Notes under the pieces: model-generated
Told to the model about the DNA's origin: nothing
What the model saw: the letters and a program-made list of their open reading frames with translations, nothing else
Database searches by the model: none
Part shown: positions 26,113 to 38,400 of the stretch, one piece after another
Position numbering within the stretch: position 1 is the stretch's first letter
Layout of the letters: each line of letters opens with the position of its first letter
Assembly (NCBI RefSeq): GCF_910592395.1
Contig: NC_088326.1
Location: 12,591,001 to 12,655,000 of the forward strand
Length of the DNA stretch: 64,000 bases
From: Lineus longissimus
Lineage: Eukaryota; Nemertea; Pilidiophora; Heteronemertea; Lineidae
Reading direction: 5' to 3'
Made by a program: the position numbers and the translations under genes

Positions 26113-27308
26113 TACGTGCCTGTGACCCAACAAGCTAGTACCTGGCTATCAGCAACGCTGCGTGCTGTGAATCGACCCAGTTACAAGAAACAATATCTAC
26201 TCTTCGGATCCATTCATCGACTCGTACTAGTCAAGGTTTTCTTTTGAAAGGTGGAATGTTAAAATATGTTGCCAGATTTTTACAGGTTCCAAGGGCAATG
26301 ATAATCAGACGAATGCAACGATGATGGACTTCGCCAAGCTGTGCGTGGTAGGATAGACTCCTGAAGCAGTTGCGGCTGTCAATAGGACAGGCTTTCCTCG
26401 TATTATCGACATATTTTGTGACAACTTCTTAGGAGTGTATGTATCAAGACAACCAAAATGTAAAACGGGCCATGCCAAGCACTGCAGGGACCGTTATCGA
26501 ATACCGAGTAGGTCGTGTGACACTCCCCTCACACACTACACGTTACATAAACTCTGTTGATAGTGCCGAATGGTGCCCTGAAGTTCAGGATGTTCCGGAC
26601 TGGACTGGTTAAGCTATACCACTGCCGGCGGGTATCAAGGAGGTGTCCCCACTTACAGGCCCTCCAGGAGTTGTGAAGGATCGTAAAATATGTTCAGTGA
26701 CAGACCGTGAGAGAGTGTTTCGAAGGGGCCCAACTCCGGATCTTTTTCAGACTTGATGCCGGCAAACAAGGGTCGATCGTGTCCCCCTCGTTCCAGTATT
26801 TCCTGCTTTCTGGTATGGAAGCCGACACGGGAATCATGATCACGAATGACCTAGCTAGTGACATTAAGCCTATACGTGTGTATGTGCAACCTTAGAGGCT
26901 GGTAACTCACGTGCCACGACTCGATCAAGGACGAGCGAAAATGCCATCACCCAGTCCGTCATGACACTGACAGTCTAATTATTCCCACAAATGGTGTATA
27001 TCGGCCCACCCAAGGGCCCTCGCCCTTTCGCCCTAGTGTGAAACAAGTATTACAAATCTATTTACCTCTTTCTAGGACTGTCCCATACTTATATCCTCTA
27101 GTGTATAGTTAACAGCTTGAGCCCACTAGACTATCGATAAACGGTTATTTCCTCCTGAATGAACTAACAACACTGACAATCGAGATTGTTGTAGCAGTCA
27201 TCGATCACGGATAAGACCAGTGGCGGAGCCTCGTGGGCAAAGGCTAACTGAAATATGCGTTTCTTTAGATTGTTTTGCATGGCTCTTCCCAAGCCGTTGG
27301 CCGAAAAA

Positions 27309-27752
27309 GAGACAAGACCACAATTGATTTTTTAAGCCTTTTAGCAGTTAAATTGTCAATGTTTGACCGCGACGCATCAAAGAACGCGTGGTGTTGTGAA
27401 TCTGAAATTTAGATTATGTTATTCCGGACAGTCGGGCAAGTAAATGGTGAAAAATAAAATGGTGATTGACCACGGAAATTTTTTTTTAATCGACAAATTA
27501 GACAGACTTTGATATTTCCACTCTTTTCAGCCAACTGGCAGAAAAAACTCAAAACACGCCCCCTATTACCCAATTAGCAAAATTCGAAATTAATTTTTTC
27601 ATCAAATAATTTCTTTATATCTGTAGACTTGCCACAACAAATATTTTTTCAATACCTCTCCAAATATGTACTTGAGAGTAAAAAACATGCACTCGTCTAA
27701 TAGATAGGCCTGGACCCTCCAACCTATGAATATTCATTAGTGGTCTTGTCTC
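27309..27752. mobile_element. 444-bp non-autonomous DNA transposon in unit B
   Basis: The terminal inverted repeats GAGACAAGACCAC and GTGGTCTTGTCTC bound a non-coding 444-bp insert. The empty site in unit A reads CCGAAAAATGCTC. In unit B five A residues precede the element and four follow it, so the target duplication is AAAA. The insert is absent from unit A, so it arrived after the duplication or was lost precisely from unit A. The superfamily is not recognised. Confidence 0.9.
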
Positions 27753-28845
27753 AAAATGCTCAGAGATCTCTAGAGGGCAGACGAAAATGATGCTGAGTTG
27801 AAATAAGGCGAACCGGAGGCCATGATGAGGCAAGAAGTTATTAAATTGAGGCTTTCGCTGATGTCAGAGTGTATTCCCATATGATAGGAAATGTTTTTAT
27901 CAAATCTATTTGACTCATTCTTTGGCATTTTTATCACAAACGGCCCATGTTGTAGTGGGTTACATTGAGGTATAACAGGTTCGTGAGAAACAACTCTTAA
28001 ACAACTTGGTTAATCTAAGACTAAATTGAATCTGCTTTATTATCCACAAACATATCATACATGGGTTACAAATATGTACAGGATGAATGCAATTACTCTG
28101 ATTGGTTCAGAGAAAGGGATTAAAATCAGGAATGGTAATTAAGTCGTCTCATTGACTGCAAGAGGGAGGAGCTTAGCGGCAAGCTGCAAGTGGTATAAAC
28201 AAGCATGGTTACATATATAATTAGCTGACGGCGACACATATGTCAGTCATCACACGGACCTTCTAGAGTCACCCAGGATACTGATTAATTACATTCTTTG
28301 TGTCACTTTTCACTTCCGGGAAACTAATTAACGCAAATTAATCACCACCAGGGGATTCGGTGATTATCGTCAAGGCTTCCAGCATGGTAACAGTGCGCTG
28401 TCAAAGCTATGTTTAGAAAATAAGGACCGAGCGAAATGGTTGAAGTTTGTCCGGGAGAATAATTTTTTTAAGAACAGACTGAGGAAGTTCGGCCTGCATT
28501 TTTTCATGTTGAATATTGTGTGAACATGGGGTACTATTCAACAATTCAACTGTTTACTATAGTTAAGTGTGAAATACTGCGATGATAAAATAGTGTTTGC
28601 GTACCAAAATAAACATTCTTAAGACCGCGTCCGGCGCATTCAATACTTGATGGAGGTCACTAATGAAGCTGACCAATGGAAAGTCGGATTTTCCGCTGTG
28701 ACTAGACTATCGATAATCGACACAAACTGTTGTTTAAGAACACCCTGACCAGCGATATCGTTACCTTCATCGATCATCGGCAAGACTAGTGGTGGCGTCT
28801 CGTGGTAAATGGTGCAACTACGCATTGCCCAGCTGAGAATGCCGG

Positions 28846-29007
28846 TGTGACGGGGATAGTAGTCCTAGGGCTGATAGTCCGTGTAACAATAGCCCGCATT
28901 GCTAATTGTTTTGGTTAGGGTTAGCGGTACAATAGATCATGCTGCTTAATTGGTCAAATACAATGCTACCGGACTATGACTCCAGGGGGACTATATCCGC
29001 TGTCACA
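28846..29007 (+). mobile_element. 162-bp MITE, copy d (right border of duplication)
   Basis: Starts TGTGACGGGG and ends GTCACA, flanked on both sides by CCGG (28842-28845 and 29008-29011). It carries a private CTAATTG where the other copies have CTAAATG. The unique flank begins immediately to its right. Confidence 0.9.
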
Positions 29008-29011
29008 CCGG

Positions 29012-29918
29012 ACAGCAGATACGACATCCAGTTGGAGTAACCAGCTATCAAGTAGAAGAAGCGTCTTCTTAAGCTGTGGGTATTTTCAACACTCCTTGGG
29101 GTATATATGAGATTCATCCGAATGGGATGTTCCCGTCAAACATTAGAATTTTCCAGTTAGCAGTACTTCGTCAGCGAGGTCTTTTTACATCATCAAAATA
29201 TACACATAAACTCGGGTAGTAATTGTCCAGGGTGATAATTATGTTGCTGCAGCACTGCTAATTGCATTACTAATTACGAGGGTAGCGTATCCGTTCCTCA
29301 GCTTGCCTCATACATGTATTTGGCAATGTTAACTGCTACAGCTAGTGAGAGGCAATTCCCTTTTTTCAGTGTTTTATACTTGCTCTAGGTTTCGTGCCAA
29401 AGCAATAAGAAGTGGACACATGATATCTTAGGATTCTCGAGCAGGATTACTTTGAAGGACTTAGCACTGAGGTAAATGTAGATCCGTGTTCCACGTTAAG
29501 TTGGCCTTCCTAAATTTGGAAGACGTGTCCAAAATCACCTAACAACAATTGCGAAAATCAATACTAGTGATCAGCTTTTAGTCTGTTGCTACGTGAGTAG
29601 GCACATTATCCTCATAGTCACCTAAATTCCACACCCAACGTATCCATCTAAATCACAGTGAGCAGTGTAGCAGATGCCTAACTAAAGGCTCTAAAAAGCA
29701 TGTTAATTCCAACAATGATGATATGTACTTAAGATTCATGTACTTGACGTCCTGTTATACATTTTTCCTTGAATACCGCACCAATCACTTCGTCGTTTCA
29801 GGGCACTCTGTATCCGCGGGATTAAAAAATAGACAACAAAAATATCGGTTGTAAAGGCCAATCCTCTCGATGCAAGCAACATCGCCAGGTAAAACTACTC
29901 CATGGACCCAGTAGCGCC
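29012..29918. other. 5' flank of the plus-strand class C receptor
   Basis: Single-copy, non-coding sequence leading into the receptor start. It should contain the promoter and 5' UTR. No unambiguous TATA box or initiator was chosen. Confidence 0.5.
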
Positions 29919-32900
29919 ATGATGAAGAGTCCGAAAGAATCTAAGACCAGTCTAAAGTTTGCAGAGAAGCGACTCCTAGCATGCGCGATAGGAATCAATT
30001 TCCTAATCATTTCCTTCGGGAAAGCAGCAGGAAATGCCGATCTTCCCCGATTGTACCGGGATGGTGACGTCATCATTGGCATGTTCTTACCGATGCACGA
30101 GTCAGTCAATGAAAAGGATGTCTGTTCGTCTGTGAGTGTAAATACTATTGTGATACTGGAAACTATGCTGTACACAATTCGGCGTATTAATCGTGCAGGA
30201 CGGAATATGAACGGTATGCAAATTGGCTATGACGTCAGAGACACTTGCCTCAGCATAAATATCGCAATGAGGCAGGGTCTAGACTTCGTTGCCAATATCG
30301 AGAAGTGGTCCAGAGGGCGCCACATGTCATCTGGAGCTGTCGCCGTTAACTCTTTTGGAACGTCCGTTAGAGGCGCCACTGGTATACTAAAGCCGACCTT
30401 TGGATTTCCAGTCAAAACCGATACCGAAACCAACACGACATTTTGTCATGAAAAGCCGATTATGGGTGTTATTGGGGCGACAGAGGGCCGAGTCAGTATC
30501 CCCCTAGCGGGTTTGATGGGTTTGTACAGCATTCCGATGATCAGCTATCTGACCACCGCTCCAACCCTCAGCGACATCAATACCTATCCATCGTTCTACA
30601 GAACTATACCCTCGGATGAGAAGTTAATAATGGCGATGGCTGACCTGGTCAAACATTTTAATTGGAACTACATCTCAGTTATAACAACAGACAACGAATA
30701 CGGCCGAGAAGGTAAGTCGGGTAATTCCGTACTGATAAGAAAATCGCTTTTTTAGTTCGTTAGTTATTGTTCGACTGCCCTGGTAAATTTGCTACCCACC
30801 CGCCAGCACCCAATCTCCAACCCTCGCCATTGGTAACGGTCGCTGAGTGATACTAGCGTACTTTTGCTTCGGAGCAAATGCTAGCTATCTTTTCATTGAG
30901 AGATTGACCAACACCATGTCAGCGACCTCCGTTACGCTGAGCAGTTGTCCCGACATTTTCCGAGCACAAATTAGGTCACGCGAAGGTTGCTGAATGCCTT
31001 TACCTGCGTAGAATTAAATATGTTGCACATAATGAGGATAATAACAAATGCATCAATGTCATAGTAAACGCGTTTTCATCTATTTTGATCAGTAAGTGTT
31101 ACAACGATGATAAATTGATATGCCTGTTGCAATTTTGACGACATACATCCTGTCCAAAATAGAGATAATTTGCTGATTGGTCGAAAAATTGTTCTTGTCA
31201 TTATCACCAGTAGACGTAAGTAATGATTAGATGGAAAGCAACACTGTCAGGGTCGCACCATACTTTTTATTTCATACTGTACAATGTATACAATGTTATG
31301 TACACATTTTTACTAACAGCACTACACAGAGGTAACAATGCATTGTCGTACATGTACATCAGAGTCTGATCTTCGAAACCGTGCGCGGGACCTGTGTTGT
31401 ATCTGTGAGTGTTTCTGTGTGCGAGTGTTTCCTCTACAATAGATCACACTTCGAATGGTTTTGTTTGGTTAGCGGTTGCCTTAGTCGTGAATTTGGGGAA
31501 CACTGAAATATGGGAAGAACTGACAGATGTTAACACCGGTGCACACGATCCCCCTCTATTGGAAAAGTGGATGACACTGACCGAGAAACCACGCTGAAAA
31601 AATATTGCCTTGTGTCGTTTGGAAAACTCTACCTAGTGGAAGTCCTGTTGTCGCTGATGGTCACGATCCGAGGTGATAAGCAACGCCGTTTACGTGTCTT
31701 GTGTTTCAGGTCACCTTGCCTTGAAGTCCAGATTGATCCGCGAGGGCGTCTGCTTTGCACGTAGTGACCTCTACGACCCAACATTCGGGCGCCAGCATAT
31801 TGTCAACATCATCTCCGCACTGAAGAGGGATGAGTCCGAGAACGCAATGGTCATCATACTTTTCATGAATTGGCGGTATGCCAAGTTGTTTTTGTACGAA
31901 GCGCATAGGCAAGGCTTGGAAGGTAATTGACATAGTTGTCTGCTAATCGCATTTTGCTCAATACACCCTAGCCTCGGACATACATCCATCGATTCGACCA
32001 ACGCGTCAGGACTACAAATGCGTTTCGACGGTTCAGAATGCGCCGATGTAGATGAATCTGCAGACAACATCAATTCAGGTCATCCATAGCCAAATCTCTT
32101 TCTCAGCTGACGTCACTTCCTGTTAGTTCTAACTCCGGTAATAGGTGTAAGCAAATACACTTATGAGATGGCTGAACATGGCTTACTAGCTGGTCTTAGA
32201 GATATTCTCCCCCTGGTCTCTACACGCGTACCATTGCTTTCATTATGTAACCTTCCATTATGCAGGTAAAACGTGGCTACTAAGCCAAGCCTGGTCTGCA
32301 ACGCATGAGATTTTACAACTGCCCGCAAACCTTGCCCGCGGCATTATCGGCATGTCTCTTCCGTCGCAACTATCACGAGCCCGCCAGTCCGACTTCCTCA
32401 AGTATATGTTGAAGCAACATCTGCACCGAAGAGCGAGGTACAATCCGTGGCTTCCTGAATACGCCAGGACCAAGCTGAAGTGTAATTTGTTAGGGTCAGG
32501 CACGATCACGGGCTGCCGGGAATCGGACTACGATGCCAGCTTGAAGAACTGCTCGGTGAATCTGACACTAAGTATGTAGAATTTATAACACGATCCGATG
32601 TGACGTATTTTTTGGTTGCGAATATTTCACTTCGATTTGTAACGTTTGTTTTTTCCGTCTTCGTTTTGGGAGTGCCGAGAATTCACATATCTTAAGCCCT
32701 TAAGGGAGTCGTTGTTTGAGGACTAAACCATAGGTGGCAGCAATTGCAATATGGCGACCATTCGGAGAAAAGAAAAACCTTTCCTCTTTACTTTTCAGAG
32801 GATTTGTTGAGGCACGAGACACTCTCCGTCACCGTCAACGCTGCTAACGCCATCCTTACCCTCATTGAGGCAATGGACATGGCCATCGATATGGACCAGG

Positions 32901-34703
32901 AGACACTAGCGCTAAACAAATGGTTCACCCACGAAACCCTCAACCGATACGTAAGCCAGGTGGACTTCCGCGGCGCGGGAGACGTTACTGTAAAATTTGA
33001 CGCGAATGGTGATATTGTTGGAGCGAAGTATCATATTTTCAATATTCAGGAGTACGATGGGGACCTGGAGGTTTTTATCATTGGAAAGTGGGAAATGAAA
33101 CAGGGACCAGGAGAGCTCACTGTACGGGATGATAAAATTCAGTGGAACAATGGTGGGTACCCAAAACAATCTCATACCCTTAGAGAGTCTCGGTGTATAT
33201 GATAATACAGATGCTTTTCTTGTGTTCCTGCCGATAATAAACACCAGCTATCCATGCCGATATACCGGTGTTGCGCGTACGCCCATCTTGGAAGGAGGAG
33301 ACGTTAGGATTGACGTTCATCACCTGGAAGTCGGTATGCAGATATTCTGATCATTTACCAAGGGGACTCTCCCCGTTCCTTAGCTTCCTTCTCAGGCCTT
33401 GTTTCGGCCAGCAGCGCCATCTTACAAGCGTAGCGAAAGTTCGAGCGGGAAGACCAACAGAAGGAGGGAGAAAGAAATACCAGATGACCCGCCAGTGCCA
33501 TATTTCTCTGGCACCATCAAAGCGACCAAGTCAAGAGACCATCCACCCAATGGGAGATGCAAAATTTACATCCTCTTTCTCCGGTCATATTCATTATGGT
33601 ATATTAATGGTGGTTATACCTTCGTTTCAGGCACCCGACCCGCATCTCGCTGCAGTAACGTATGTCTGCCTGGTTACATCATGAGACGTTCCCCATCCGT
33701 GTGTTGCTGGGACTGTAAGCTGTGCCCGAAGGGGACAATCTCCAGCACCAGACAAAGTACCACCTGCAACAAGTGTGACCAGTTTTTCCACACGAACAGC
33801 AATCAGTCGGAATGCCTCCCGAATGCTGAGATGTGGGTTCACCAGTCCGTGATGCGAATACCCATCACAATCATGGGATCGGTCGGCGTGCTAAGCTTCC
33901 TAGTAATCACTGGTATCCTTTGGGTATTCCGAGATTTAGTCCTAATCCGCCGCACAGAATTGAAGTACACTTTCCTACTTGTGGTATTCTCAGCCCAGTT
34001 GTATCCATTTACGCATTCATTTCGCCCCACGACGACCGTATGCACGGTTCATCTATGCCTACTCATGATACCCGCCGCGCTGCTGCCTGTTGTACTGATC
34101 AGCCAAACGAAACCGACCCTTCGGACATCAGGCCGTATCCTACGCCGCTTACTCCATAAGAACCTCGCCAAACGCTTCGTACAAATGTATACTTTCTGTA
34201 TAATCGGCATTGTCTCCCTGAGCTTTTGTATGTTGTTTTTTTGGAAAGGCTTGCCCTCGGTCGACAGAACTGTTGAGCAAGATGGCGGCGATATAACGTT
34301 TCTGAGCTGCGAGGATCCGTTGAGTTCGTTAGGCTTGATGCCGCTTGTATCCCAGGTTACCCTAACCATCTTGGCCGCATATTTCTTTGAGCGGGAGAAC
34401 GGAGAAACGCATGAAACACGCGATTCTACTTACAACGGGGTCGCCTGTTACATCCTCCTGCTTTCCGCCGCTGTTCTGCTGCCTGTCTATCTTACCGTCA
34501 CATATAAACAAGCAAAGATCATATTACTTACTCTTGGGAACTCTATTGGTTATTTGACAATCACGTGCCTGAAGTTCCTTCCCCAACTGTATGATATTTT
34601 CATCAAGAAAGATCGGAGGGTATTGGAAACTGTGATAACCTTAGACACTGTGACGTCGCAGTTGGAAGACCCGGATGTTGCCCAGAAGGACAGTATTCTA
34701 TGA
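29919..34703 (+). CDS. Class C GPCR, mGluR-like orphan receptor (5 exons, complete)
   Basis: Coding exons are 29919-30711, 31710-31922, 32266-32571, 32799-33152 and 33631-34703. Every intron is GT-AG and phase 1. Joined length is 2739 nt, giving 912 residues, the usual mGluR-like size. Residues ~20-36 are a hydrophobic signal segment. A Venus flytrap domain spans ~45-550, followed by a Cys-rich NCD3G linker (CSNVCLPGY, VCCWDCKLCPKG, CNKCDQ) at ~560-620, then seven membrane segments from ~630 to ~865 ending in FLPQLYDIF, the counterpart of the class C FLPK motif with Lys replaced by Gln. Relative to mGluR1, residues matching T188, D208 and Y236 are kept (T213, D233, Y261). The S164-S166 triad reads E189-G190-R191, R78 is aliphatic, and the D318 region reads LSQAW. 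The ligand is therefore probably not glutamate bound in the standard way. The 434-aa frame starting at 33399 is an intron read-through of the last exon. Confidence 0.93.
30812..30918. repeat. Dispersed repeat in receptor intron 1
   Basis: Diverged copy of 931-1075, sharing GCCATTGGTAACGG and the GAGATTGA end. Confidence 0.5.
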
Positions 34704-35428
34704 CTACGTTGCCAAACCAGCGAGAACGAGGTTACCAGTTTGAACATTATACAGTGTGGCAAAGTTAGACTTTAAAACACGATATACAAATAAATTTCTA
34801 CAACAGCATTTAAACTTAATGTTGCGTAATTGATTGCCTTATCAAAGATATCATTCAAAAATACACCTTTATTAAAACGCATTACCACATCGTATTTATC
34901 TTGTATTTGTGTACACACCCCACGGCTTTGCACACATGCATATCGTTTTCGAAAACAAACCTTCCATTTTGCAATTTCTTGGGATCAGTCAACTCTAGGA
35001 CACGAAAGTGACTTTGAAAGGACATCTATTTCTCTGCTGACCCCGATCAACAGGTGGGTTTTGGTATCACTCTTTGATCTCACAAAGCTTGCTCAAAATG
35101 TCGATTTTGTATTTGGCAAATTATTGTAATGATAAACTAACTGTAAATTCAAGGCCATTATTCAATGAGTGTGATTCGGTATGAAGACCAGGTTCTATCC
35201 CCTCTGATGAAAAAAGAGCTTGTACGAAAATTGCTCTTCAAGTTACTGCTGTTGGTAGGTTTAGATTAGGTTATGGCAGATGTCAACTAAAGGCAATTTT
35301 CATGAATCGCACTGGGCATGCGTAATCACGGACAAATGAGGCCCATCCAAAAACCTTGATCCGCCCAACTCTCACCATTCCTCACCATCATTCCAGGCCC
35401 AAGCTAAACGAGAACCCGAGCAAGAACC
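34704..35428. other. Receptor 3' UTR and SLC22 promoter interval
   Basis: Only about 725 bp separate the receptor stop from the next start codon on the same strand. An AATAAA at 34789 marks the probable receptor 3' end. The rest should hold the SLC22 promoter. No other feature is seen. Confidence 0.6.
34789..34794 (+). promoter_or_regulatory. Polyadenylation signal of the class C receptor
   Basis: A canonical AATAAA lies 86 nt after the stop codon and is the first one downstream. Confidence 0.6.
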
Positions 35429-38400
35429 ATGGCTACAGAGAAGGAGAAAAAGGGCAAGAGAAGCTTTGACGATGTTTTGTGCATGGTGGGCGAGTTTGGG
35501 CCGTTTCAGAGATGGCTGTACTTCTTTATAGGTCTGACGGGGATCCCGACCGGATGTCAGAATATCGCCATGGTGTTTCTTGGCGGAGACCAGGTAAATG
35601 TTTATAATAATTTCTTGCTATAGATTGCCTAATTTACTTTTTTTCAAAATCCGCAATTAATATACTCTCTCCGCGGACTCTAAGGGCCATTTTTTATTCA
35701 TGAATGCCGGCATTTATCTTTGTTATAAGAAGTAAACAACACTTAAAATCACTAAACATAAGAATATTTCCTTTTCCTTTTCATTTCCAGGATCATTGGT
35801 GCAATGTCCCTGGACTTTCGCCAGCCAACTTCACGTCTGCGAGATATCGCGAGATCGCCATCCCCATGGAAACGAATGGATACAGTCGTTGTAAACATTT
35901 TAACATTGCATTTCAAAACCTCACTTCTGACGAACTTGCATCTTGGAACCGAACACTCATGATCTCGAATCTGACGGAAACCGTCACGTGCTCAGCAGGC
36001 TGGATTTTCGACCAATCGCAGTACCTAACTACTGTCCAGAGCTGGGTAGGTACAAAGTGTGTTCAAAATGTTCAGACTGTCGAAGATGCACAGTGCCTGT
36101 CCTCGCTGTAGTCCCGGTTTCGATTCGCCCAGTCTGACGATCTCGGCATCTACTTGTATAGCGTATTTGAGTCTTATTCAAAAACACATATGTTTGGCGT
36201 TCAAACTTTTGCCTCGCAGTTAAAAAGAATTTAGGCCTAGCCCAATACACATAATCCATTGTCTTTAAACAGAGCCCGCTCGAACCTAGGCCTAAATTCC
36301 CATTATTCTACTGGCTTATCAAAGGTTTATCAGGGCAAATATTGATAACATCGACCCCGGCGAAACAGCTGTCATGGGGGTCATCAGTATATATTGGCCA
36401 AAACCGATAAGGAGAAATAAACGCAATGTGGCCTGGATTTGGAGTGTTACGCCAAACTCCGTATAATGGGCTCTCACTTCAATTTCAGTTCACTACAGTG
36501 TGTGACCAGAGTTTCCTGACGCCCTTGGTTTCGACCATCTACATGGCAGGATTCTTGGTCGGATGCGTCGTGTACGGGGCGCTATCAGACGCGTAGGTGG
36601 ATAATGAATGCAACCACTGTAGACACCCCTAGATCTCCTTTAGACCTCATATAGTACAGGGAATCTAGAAATCCGGTAAAAACTGCTATCTTATTTGTAT
36701 TCACTTATTTCGAGAAATAGGTATATTAGTATATGTCAGGGCAAATAGACACTGATCAGATGACATACAAAATAATCGGCGATGACGAAAGCGGCCTATC
36801 AGGCCTGTCGGAGGTAGTCCGTTTCCTAATTAATCACTTTATCTCATTTGCAGAATTGGTAGAAAGAAAACTATCATCGGGTGTCTCGTGTTGGAAGTTG
36901 CATTCGGAGTTTCAGCGGCATTTTCACCCAACTACGCCGTGTTTTGTGTCCTACGATTCTTCGTGGGGACTAGTGCAGCGGGATCATTCACGACTGCCTT
37001 TGTCATCGGTAGGTATTAAGGTCGAAATTCTTCGAAACCATCTTGTTTTAAGCCCTCCCCTTTCACCCTCCAAAAAACGACATCAGTTTTGAAGAAAATA
37101 ATAGGCAATCGTGCGTCAATAAATTGGTAGTCCATCTACAGTCGACCGTTCCATGAAGAAGTAGGCAGATAACTTGTCAGTGCTACATTTGCTTCTTTCG
37201 AATATGGTGCAGACATTACAAATTGAAATCGTGGTCCCTGCAACTACAGGGCTGAGATACCTCCAAATCTACGACAGTTTACAGTGCACTTCATTCTATG
37301 TATTCTACATGCATTACTCACAATGCTGTATGTAACAACATTTATTCTTCTGCTTCTTCCACCTCTGCATATTCAGTTATGGAAATCATCGGGCCTAACT
37401 ACAGAATGGCTCCAGGCATCTTCGTCCAGGGGTGGTTCGCCCTCGGCTTCCTGATTCTTACCGTTGTCGCCTTCTTCATTCGTGACCAGTGGTTGCTGCA
37501 GCTCGTCCTTGTATCACCAGTCATCATTTTACCAGTGATATACGCAGTGTAAGAAGCTAAATTTGACCAACATTTGAGAAATACCAAATATGACAAACCT
37601 TCAAGTGATTACCCTCACGAGGGGTGTAGCTAGGGGGCAGGAGGCAAATGCTCCCTCCCTCAAAAGTCACACAAAGATGAGTTTTTGACGCTTGACGTGA
37701 TGTCGGAAACATCAAAGACTGACCCCATTAACGTAGATGTTTCCTCACGACAATGCCCACCACTAGGGGCGCTGATCAGGAAGCGAACTCTGGCTGGAAC
37801 TTCATCTCAAAATGAGCCTCGAATCCCTTTCAAAATGAGCCCTTCAACTTTTTTCAGGGTCTGCCCCGAGTCTCCACGCTGGCTTGTGTCGAAAGGCAGA
37901 TACGTGGAAGCCCAGATGATCCTTAAAAGCATCGCAAAGACAAATGGCAGGAAGCTACCGAAGGGATTCAATCTAGAGGAAGAATTAGACATTCCTACGG
38001 TAAAACGCTCTCTCTCTATTCGTACAAATGATTTTTTCAAGTTCATGTTTCTTCGGGCAGGTCAACAGTTAACGCCATAATGCTTTTTTTCTATGTTGTA
38101 CATGCATATCGCTTGTCAAATGTTTCATTCGGCCGCGATTATATAGAGTTCACGTTTTCACATGTAACGTGTCACTGTTCACTTTACGTGCGTGAAATGA
38201 AGAACGAACAAGTCATTTCCAAAGAGCGGGCTACATACGATTCACGTTATCACGTTTCAGCCTCACGGCGCGTTTTTAAGCCAGTTTGCTCGTGACAAGT
38301 GAAACATGACAAGTGACAGCGTGACTCCAGCCTTACCTTTTGGGTGACATAATGCTCTGGTCGCCTTCTTGTCTTTTAGGTGGACGAAAATGCCAGCAAG

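Larger units (their letters stand above)
24185..28845. repeat. Tandem segmental duplication, unit B
   Basis: A 4.66 kb second copy of unit A in the same orientation. It differs by scattered substitutions, small indels (for example an 8-bp segment near 24570 and a loss near 28620), the absence of MITE b, and a 444-bp insertion at 27309-27752. The frame matching the 152-aa frame of unit A stops early at 25632, against coding function. Confidence 0.95.

Noticed and set aside
33399-33630. Plus-strand extension of the 7TM exon into a 434-aa frame
   Set aside because: The region lies between a donor at 33153 and a strong CAG acceptor at 33630; the spliced join gives the expected mGluR-type transition into the Cys-rich domain.
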